A stretch of DNA of 20,528 bases from NCBI GenBank assembly GCA_905373295.1, contig CAJPSJ010000003.1:1-20528 (forward strand). The letters run 5' to 3'. Positions 14,529 to 20,528 of this stretch are shown one piece after another. The position numbers and the translations under genes are program-made. The stretch's first letter is position 1, and the number at the start of each line of letters is the position of its first letter. The DNA is from an uncultured Campylobacter sp. (GTDB lineage: Bacteria > Campylobacterota > Campylobacteria > Campylobacterales > Campylobacteraceae). The notes under the pieces were generated by a model. That model had not been told where the DNA came from. It was given only the letters and a program-made list of their open reading frames with translations, and did no database searches.

Positions 14529-14558
14529 GCCGCGCCTTAGACATATCCAAAACGCGGC
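14529..14558 (-). terminator. Weak terminator-like stem distal to groEL
   Basis: On the minus strand GCCGCG and CGCGGC enclose an 18-base loop, followed by GATTTATTATG. The loop is long and the U-run interrupted, so this is only a candidate for the end of the groESL transcript. Confidence 0.25.
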
Positions 14559-14650
14559 ACATATCATTATGGCGGCGTATAGCTACAACATCGCCGCACA
14601 TAAGGTATTGCGGGGGCACCGTAAAATCTCACAGCGCCACAGCAAGGCGT

Positions 14651-14676
14651 ATAGGAGCGCCGAATGACGCTCCTAT
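14651..14676 (-). terminator. Nine-pair hairpin just after groEL
   Basis: ATAGGAGCG and CGCTCCTAT form a perfect nine-pair stem with an eight-base loop, starting four bases past the groEL TAG. No U-run follows. It is placed where a terminator or a 3'-end stabilising stem for an abundant mRNA would be. Confidence 0.5.
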
Positions 14677-14680
14677 GGGG

Positions 14681-16330
<1,650 letters not shown>

Positions 16331-16594
16331 TTATTTAATTATGCCTAAAACATCTTCTAAATTTAAGATAAGATATTTCTTATCATCTAAGCTAATCTCG
16401 CTACCTGCGTATTTTACAAACGCTACGGTATCGCCATTTTTGACGCCTTCACATTCGCTGCCGACGGCTACGATTTTGCCGGTCGAAGGCTTCTCTTTTG
16501 AAGCATTGTCGGGGATGATGATGCCCGAAGCGGTCTTTTTGGTCTCCTCCTCGCGCTCAATTAGAACGCGCTTGCCAAGTGGTTGAAATTTCAT
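16331..16594 (-). CDS. groES: 10-kDa co-chaperonin GroES
   Basis: GroES forms the seven-membered lid of the GroEL chamber. The 87-residue length is normal. It starts with the conserved [12 protein letters not shown], has the mobile loop around [13 protein letters not shown] that binds GroEL, and continues with GKIVAVG and GDTVAF. The ATG at 16594 is preceded by GAAAGGACTGAA. It is the first gene of the groES-groEL operon, transcribed from the promoter at 16656-16684 with a leader containing the CIRCE operator. Confidence 0.98.
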   Translation of the reverse strand: MKFQPLGKRVLIEREEETKKTASGIIIPDNASKEKPSTGKIVAVGSECEGVKNGDTVAFVKYAGSEISLDDKKYLILNLEDVLGIIK

Positions 16595-16627
16595 TTCAGT
16601 CCTTTCTTTGATTTGTGATTTCTAAAA

Positions 16628-16654
16628 TTGGCACTCAATGTGCTTGAGTGCTAA
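16628..16654 (-). promoter_or_regulatory. CIRCE operator (HrcA binding site) of groES-groEL
   Basis: On the plus strand it reads TTGGCACTC, nine bases, GAGTGCTAA, which matches the CIRCE consensus TTAGCACTC-N9-GAGTGCTAA at all but one position. It begins one base downstream of the -10 box of the groES promoter, so HrcA bound here would cover the transcription start. Heat inactivation of HrcA then relieves repression. Confidence 0.93.
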
Positions 16655-16655
16655 G

Positions 16656-16684
16656 ATTATATGCAAAATTTAAAATCTTGTCAA
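16656..16684 (-). promoter_or_regulatory. Consensus sigma70 promoter of groES-groEL
   Basis: Read on the minus strand, TTGACA (16684-16679), a 17-base spacer and TATAAT (16661-16656) give a perfect consensus. A full -35 is unusual for Campylobacter promoters and suits a strong gene held in check by the adjacent CIRCE repressor site. Confidence 0.9.
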
Positions 16685-16762
16685 TAGTTTATGAAAAATT
16701 TTTATAAAACTTTAGTGATTTAAACTCAAGTATTGAGATTTCAAACGTTAAATTTTAAGGGC

Positions 16763-16768
16763 TATAAT
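16763..16768 (+). promoter_or_regulatory. Likely promoter -10 of the AsmA-like gene
   Basis: TATAAT in GGGCTATAATACCC lies 32 bases before the ATG, with TTCAAA 17 bases upstream as a partial -35. The ppk promoter has the same GGGCTATAAT context. It diverges from the groES promoter about 100 bp away. Confidence 0.65.
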
Positions 16769-16799
16769 ACCCTCAAATTTTAAATTTTAAGGGGACGAA

Positions 16800-19046
16800 A
16801 TGAAAATTTTCGGCATAATCGCAGGAATTTTAATCCTGCTTATCGTAGGCGCGGGCTGCCTATTTTTCAGCGATTTTGGCAACAATCTTACCAAGCCTTA
16901 CATAGAAAATTTGATCAAAGAAAAAAGCGGCCTTGACGTGAAGCTTGAGAAATTCGATCTAAATTTCGGCGATCTGGACATCAGCGCCAACGTAAATGAC
17001 GCTGCAAACGTAAACGTAAAGGGCAAATACTCGCTTTTTGCGCGCTCTTTCGATCTTAGCTACGACGCAAACGCGCACGATCTAGCCAAGCTCGGCATAA
17101 AGATTGACGAAGGGCTGAGCCTTAAGGGGCAAATTTTGGGCGATCTTAGTAAATTCGGCATCAACGGTAGCGGGCGGATTTTTGATAGCAACGTAAAATT
17201 TTTAGCAAATTTAAAAGACCTTAAGCCGCTTGATCTGCAAATCGACGCTAAAGCTCTAAACGTCGAAAAAGCCCTTGCCGTGGCTTCGCTGCCGATCTAC
17301 GCAAAAGGAAATATCGACGTGCTCTCGGATATCAAGGCTAGCAGCGGCGGCGCAGAGGGCAACGCGAGCATCAAAAGTTCAAATTTGATCCTAAACGAAT
17401 CTGTGTTTAAAGATATGAATATCTCCATCCCAAAGGGCGTGCAGATCATGCTAAACTCGGACATCACGGCGCAAAATGACGTCCTGCGAGCAGCAAGCAA
17501 GATCGATTCGACGCTGGGCAAGATCAGCGCCGAAAAATCGGAATTTGATCTGAAAAGCAAAACTTTAAATTCCGATTTTAATCTAAATTTACCGGATCTA
17601 GCGAAGCTCGAGAGCCTGCTTGGGCGCAAAATTTCTGGCGACGTTAAAGCAAACGGAAATTTAAAGACCGATTTTTCTACGCTTGAGCTTTTAAACTCGC
17701 AAATTTCAGCATTTAAAGACGCGCTTAAAGCAGATGCTGGAGCCAAATACGATCTTAAAAACAAAAACGGCGAGCTGTCCGCGAAGCTAAACACAAACGA
17801 TCTAGCCGCGCTGCAAAACGTCCTGGGAGTGAAGCTGCAAGGCAAGGCAAACGGCGAGCTTAGCGCGGCTCTAGCGCAAAATGAGCTTAAAAATCTAAAC
17901 TTAAATTTAAACGCTATGGGCGGCAACCTGAATGCGAGCGGAAATTTAAGCGATCTAAAGCTTAAGGCGAGCAATCTAAATCTGGCCGTGCTTTCGGCTC
18001 TGTTTTACGGCAACGCGATCGGAGAGGGCACGATAAACGGCGATGCGAAGTTAAGCTTAAAAGATAGCATCAACGGCACTGCGCAAATTTCGCTCGCTAA
18101 CGGCGTGATTTTTAAGAAATTTTTAGACGGCGCGACGGGCAAGAGCTTCCCGAGCGATCTAAAAGCGGACGCACAGGCGCAGACAAATATCAAAAACTCA
18201 GTCGCGACCTTTAGCGCTAGCGCAAACTCCGACCTGGCGCAGCTTCAAAGCTTAAACGGCACCTACGAGCTCAAAAACAAAGCGCTTAAGGCAAACTACG
18301 CGCTGCTGATCCCGAGCCTGCAGCGACTAGAGTTTTTCTTAAATCGTAGACTAAACGGCAAGATCGCAGCTACCGGCGAGCTTTCGCACGACGGCAAGAG
18401 CCTGTTTGCGACCATAAATTCCAAAGTCGCGGGCGGCGAGCTAAACGGACAGATCGCGGGTGATGAGGTAAGCTTTAAAATTCAAAATTTCATCGTCAAA
18501 GAGCTTACGACGCTTCTAAATATCGATCACGTTTACGACGGCACGGGCAATGCAAATCTTACGTATAATACTAGCTCGCACGGCGGCAAATTCGACGCGA
18601 TCATCAACAACGGCCGCCTTCCTAGCGGCGGACTGATCGATAAAATCGGTAAAATTTTAGGCCGCGATCTAGGCGGCGAGGTCTATAACGATGCCAAAGT
18701 AAACGGCACGATCAAGCAAAATTTAATCAATTTCAACGCCGATATGAGCGCGCAAAAAAGCAAGCTAAACGTCACCGGCGGCACGCTGGATAGCAAAACG
18801 GGCGCGATTTCGGTGCCGGTTAAAGCAAATATCGAAAAGACCGATCTTGAAATAAACATCACCGGCACGATCAAAGAGCCGAAATACAATATTCAATCGG
18901 ACTATCTAAAGGGTAAGCTCGACAAGCAGATCGGCAAGGGCATCGACAAGCTTTTCGGTGTGAAAAAGGACGATAACAGCAGCAAAAACGACGCGAAAAA
19001 GGAGAAATCAGACGTGGTTAAGGGGCTGATAAATGGGCTATTTTAG
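16800..19046 (+). CDS. AsmA-like envelope protein
   Basis: The product is 748 residues. One N-terminal membrane anchor (about residues 4-26) is followed by a periplasmic body of repeated short beta-rich units with recurring motifs such as DLKPLDLQIDAKALN, SGDVKANGNLKTDFS and LNGKIAATGELSHDGKSL. The C-terminal part (about 600-710) has the AsmA-type GKFDAIINNGRLPSGGL and ITGTIKEPKYN features, and a Lys/Asp-rich tail ends the protein. In other Gram-negative bacteria AsmA/TamB/YhdP proteins form long hydrophobic grooves between the membranes and are implicated in phospholipid transport to the outer membrane. AAGGGG stands five bases before the ATG. Assignment is to the superfamily; which member it replaces is unclear. 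Confidence 0.75.
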   Translation: MKIFGIIAGILILLIVGAGCLFFSDFGNNLTKPYIENLIKEKSGLDVKLEKFDLNFGDLDISANVNDAANVNVKGKYSLFARSFDLSYDANAHDLAKLGIKIDEGLSLKGQILGDLSKFGINGSGRIFDSNVKFLANLKDLKPLDLQIDAKALNVEKALAVASLPIYAKGNIDVLSDIKASSGGAEGNASIKSSNLILNESVFKDMNISIPKGVQIMLNSDITAQNDVLRAASKIDSTLGKISAEKSEFDLKSKTLNSDFNLNLPDLAKLESLLGRKISGDVKANGNLKTDFSTLELLNSQISAFKDALKADAGAKYDLKNKNGELSAKLNTNDLAALQNVLGVKLQGKANGELSAALAQNELKNLNLNLNAMGGNLNASGNLSDLKLKASNLNLAVLSALFYGNAIGEGTINGDAKLSLKDSINGTAQISLANGVIFKKFLDGATGKSFPSDLKADAQAQTNIKNSVATFSASANSDLAQLQSLNGTYELKNKALKANYALLIPSLQRLEFFLNRRLNGKIAATGELSHDGKSLFATINSKVAGGELNGQIAGDEVSFKIQNFIVKELTTLLNIDHVYDGTGNANLTYNTSSHGGKFDAIINNGRLPSGGLIDKIGKILGRDLGGEVYNDAKVNGTIKQNLINFNADMSAQKSKLNVTGGTLDSKTGAISVPVKANIEKTDLEINITGTIKEPKYNIQSDYLKGKLDKQIGKGIDKLFGVKKDDNSSKNDAKKEKSDVVKGLINGLF

Positions 19047-19051
19047 CCCAT
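19033..19051 (+). other. Hairpin overlapping the AsmA-like stop codon
   Basis: ATGGGCTA and TAGCCCAT pair perfectly around a three-base loop, with the TAG stop in the right arm. No U-run follows. It may protect the mRNA end together with the larger terminator 45 bases on. Confidence 0.35.
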
Positions 19052-19431
19052 CCGCCCCCATTTGACGTTTGGAATTTATGGATACTGCTAAACGAGCGCG
19101 AGATTTAAAATTTTGAAATTTTGAAATCTCGCGCAGTTTAAATTTTAAAATTTTATGCAGTTTAAAATTTAGAATTTTGCGCTTGCCGGCGCAGCCGAAG
19201 CCTAAAAATTTTAAAGCAGGACGCGCACTACTTATCAAAATTTTAAACCCTACTAAGATCTGTATTTTAATAGCGCTTCAAATTTAACACTGCAAATTTA
19301 TCCTGCTCGCGCCGCTACCCGCAATGAAAATGCACGCCGCAAGCCTAGCGCCTTTTAAAATGCTTCGTATCGATACTGCGCGCCGTGTTTTCAGGCTATC
19401 CGATGCTAATTAAAATTTCGCGGCGCAATGT
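19047..19431. other. Spacer between convergent genes, RAATTY-rich
   Basis: It holds the terminator hairpin at 19096-19134 and about 12 RAATTY hexamers by hand count. No coding frame is supported on either strand. It separates the plus-strand AsmA-like gene from the minus-strand membrane-protein gene. Confidence 0.6.
19096..19134 (+). terminator. Strong terminator after the AsmA-like gene, possibly bidirectional
   Basis: GCGCGAGATTT and AAATCTCGCGC form a perfect 11-pair stem. The AT-rich interior can continue pairing (AAAATTT with AAATTTT, one bulged G), nearly closing the loop. Downstream on the plus strand comes AGTTTAAATTTTAAAATTTT, a broken U-rich tail. The minus-strand exit (TCGTTTAGC) is less U-rich. 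Confidence 0.7.
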
Positions 19432-20067
19432 TTATTGCAGTTGGCGCCATGCTTGATAAAATTTACCCGCCATAATCGCAAGAAAAATGAGCGTCAAAGC
19501 TCCAAATATCGTAGCTGTAAATTTATCATCCGTCGTAGCGTATTTGTCATATCTGAATTTCATCAGATACTCGCGCTGCGGCGGATCGACGCTCGCATTA
19601 TAATCCAAAAATAAAACTTGATATGCCGTGCCGCGACCCTGAAACGGAAACGGACGGCTTTGATACCAAGCTTTAACTCGCTTGCCTTCCAGCCATTCGT
19701 ATGCGATTAGCGAGATAGAAGGCTTAATATTTACGCCTTGCCACTCGTCCGCTCCTGAGCGCTTAAAATTAGCTTCAACAATTGCCGCATTGAGCAAAAT
19801 TTTATTTTTATAAAAGGAGGTTAAGTTATCCGTATCGCCATTTAAAAAGACTTTGATAAATTTGCGCTCATCCGTAAAAATCTGCATATATTCGCGCCCA
19901 TCATCGCTTCCGACATCCATGATTATTCCATTTGCGATTTTCAGATCATCTAAGCTTTTAGGATTCAAGCTAAAAAGAAATCCGTACCACATCGCCGCCA
20001 AATAAAATGCGATCATAAATAGATCGAACTTGCGATCTAAGTTATACCAAATTTCGCCGAGCTTCAT
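19432..20067 (-). CDS. Small membrane protein of unknown function, two membrane segments
   Basis: The product is 211 residues; no family is recognised. Hydrophobic helices lie near residues 15-34 (DLFMIAFYLAAMWYGFLFSL) and 184-202 (ATIFGALTLIFLAIMAG), so the middle 145 residues form one soluble domain, on the periplasmic side if both termini are cytoplasmic. That domain has beta-like segments (IIMDVGSDDGREYMQIF, KFIKVFLNG) and a Tyr/Trp-rich second half. Only the ATG at 20067 gives the complete first helix, yet it lacks a visible ribosome site. It follows the partial upstream gene by 52 bases and may be co-transcribed with it. The stop is at 19432. Confidence 0.65.
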   Translation of the reverse strand: MKLGEIWYNLDRKFDLFMIAFYLAAMWYGFLFSLNPKSLDDLKIANGIIMDVGSDDGREYMQIFTDERKFIKVFLNGDTDNLTSFYKNKILLNAAIVEANFKRSGADEWQGVNIKPSISLIAYEWLEGKRVKAWYQSRPFPFQGRGTAYQVLFLDYNASVDPPQREYLMKFRYDKYATTDDKFTATIFGALTLIFLAIMAGKFYQAWRQLQ

Positions 20068-20119
20068 CGATCATTACATTGTAAGTTTCGCTGCAAGATA
20101 CGGAATTTTACAGTTTTTA

Positions 20120-20528
20120 TTATCGCGGGCTATGCTGCATCGCAAGCGCCTCCATCGCCCCGACGGGCAGAAATAGCACTACGCCCACGATTACCACTGG
20201 TATAGCCACGATGATGCCTAGCGTATCCAATAGGGCGTTGCCCTCGCAGCGTTCAGGCCTAACCTCGATGTTTGCCGGAATCGGAGAGCGCAGCCTATCG
20301 CTTGGCTTCATTATTTCGCTAAGATTTTTGATCTGTACGACGCGCGCATCGAAGTAGAAAATCGCTTCTATCTCGCCTTTTTTCTCATCGATTTCGATGC
20401 GGTTCGCTAGAGCTTTGATTTTGGCGACGTCTGCTCCTGCGGCAGAGTTTAAAAAAGCACTGAAGCTACCGCGCGCCTCGCCGTTTTTAGCATCGGTTAC
20501 TTCGATCTGTACAAACTCGCGCTTAAGC
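20120..20528 (-). CDS. Partial gene, C-terminal membrane-anchored protein (runs off the window)
   Basis: An open frame continues from the stop at 20120 to the window edge, giving at least 136 residues with the N-terminus missing. The ATG at 20311 is internal, because the frame upstream is uninterrupted and reads as a plausible soluble domain (..EARGSFSALFNSAAGA.., ..NRIEIDEKKGEIEAIFYF..). A hydrophobic segment, LLDTLGIIVAIPVVIVGVVL, lies about 33 residues before the end. No family is recognised. It sits upstream of, and codirectional with, the 211-residue membrane-protein gene. Confidence 0.65.
   Translation of the reverse strand, partial: LKREFVQIEVTDAKNGEARGSFSAFLNSAAGADVAKIKALANRIEIDEKKGEIEAIFYFDARVVQIKNLSEIMKPSDRLRSPIPANIEVRPERCEGNALLDTLGIIVAIPVVIVGVVLFLPVGAMEALAMQHSPR

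Larger units (their letters stand above)
14097..14680. other. AT-rich spacer downstream of groEL, no gene seen
   Basis: It separates groEL from the basic secreted protein. No supported coding frame is found; an 18-codon plus-strand frame at 14432 with AAAGGATA upstream is too short to call. The groEL-proximal end holds a strong hairpin at 14651-14676 and a weaker GC stem at 14529-14558 followed by an AT-rich tail, the latter a second terminator candidate. Confidence 0.55.

Noticed and set aside
17297..17974. 225-codon minus-strand frame inside the AsmA-like gene
   Set aside because: It mirrors a well-supported gene with start, ribosome site and promoter; its Phe/Ser/Leu-rich product is typical of antisense reading of Lys/Asp/Leu codons.
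20120..20311. Complete 63-residue gene starting at the ATG at 20311
   Set aside because: The frame is open upstream to the window edge and encodes plausible protein, so this is the end of a longer gene.

Overview
The window looks like a chromosomal segment of a relatively GC-rich Campylobacter (the C. gracilis / rectus / showae / curvus type). Pointers are a polyphosphate kinase, GroES-GroEL under a CIRCE operator, IspG and DnaB of epsilonproteobacterial type, sigma70 promoters recognisable mainly by TATAAT, strong AGGA-type ribosome sites, cysteine-paired Sel1/Hcp-like secreted proteins, and spacers crowded with the hexamer RAATTY (mostly AAATTT). The genus is an inference; no rRNA or tRNA gene is present to confirm it.

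Layout. 1-1306: AT-rich spacer, then a minus-strand secreted Sel1/Hcp-like protein with eight C-x7-C pairs. 1441-3558: ppk with its own promoter. 3636-6195: a minus-strand tandem array of small secreted cysteine-rich genes arranged as overlapping A-B pairs, two intact (A1-B1, A2-B2) and a third reduced to remnants. 6391-10621: dnaB, with an unusual disordered C-terminal tail of about 240 residues, overlapping a large membrane protein that has a low-complexity Asn/Ala/Ser linker. 10622-11360: spacer containing about 30 RAATTY hexamers. 11361-12428: ispG (TTG start). 12429-13058: another RAATTY-rich spacer. 13059-14096: a secreted, very basic, disordered protein. 14097-14680: spacer. 14681-16684: groES-groEL with a near-consensus promoter and CIRCE. 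16763-19134: an AsmA-like envelope protein on the plus strand, ended by a strong hairpin. 19432-20528: two minus-strand genes, a small two-helix membrane protein and a membrane-anchored protein that runs off the right edge.

Most conserved genes are housekeeping: phosphate storage, replication, isoprenoid synthesis, protein folding and envelope maintenance. Accessory interest lies in two places. The first is the duplicating and decaying A-B array of Hcp-like exported proteins. The second is the RAATTY hexamer, which fills spacers and also the disordered parts of three proteins (DnaB tail, membrane-protein linker, basic secreted protein), while conserved genes contain only a few per kilobase. 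In C. jejuni the orphan methyltransferase CtsM methylates RAATTY and this marks DNA for uptake, so these arrays may be uptake-signal clusters. That link is an inference.
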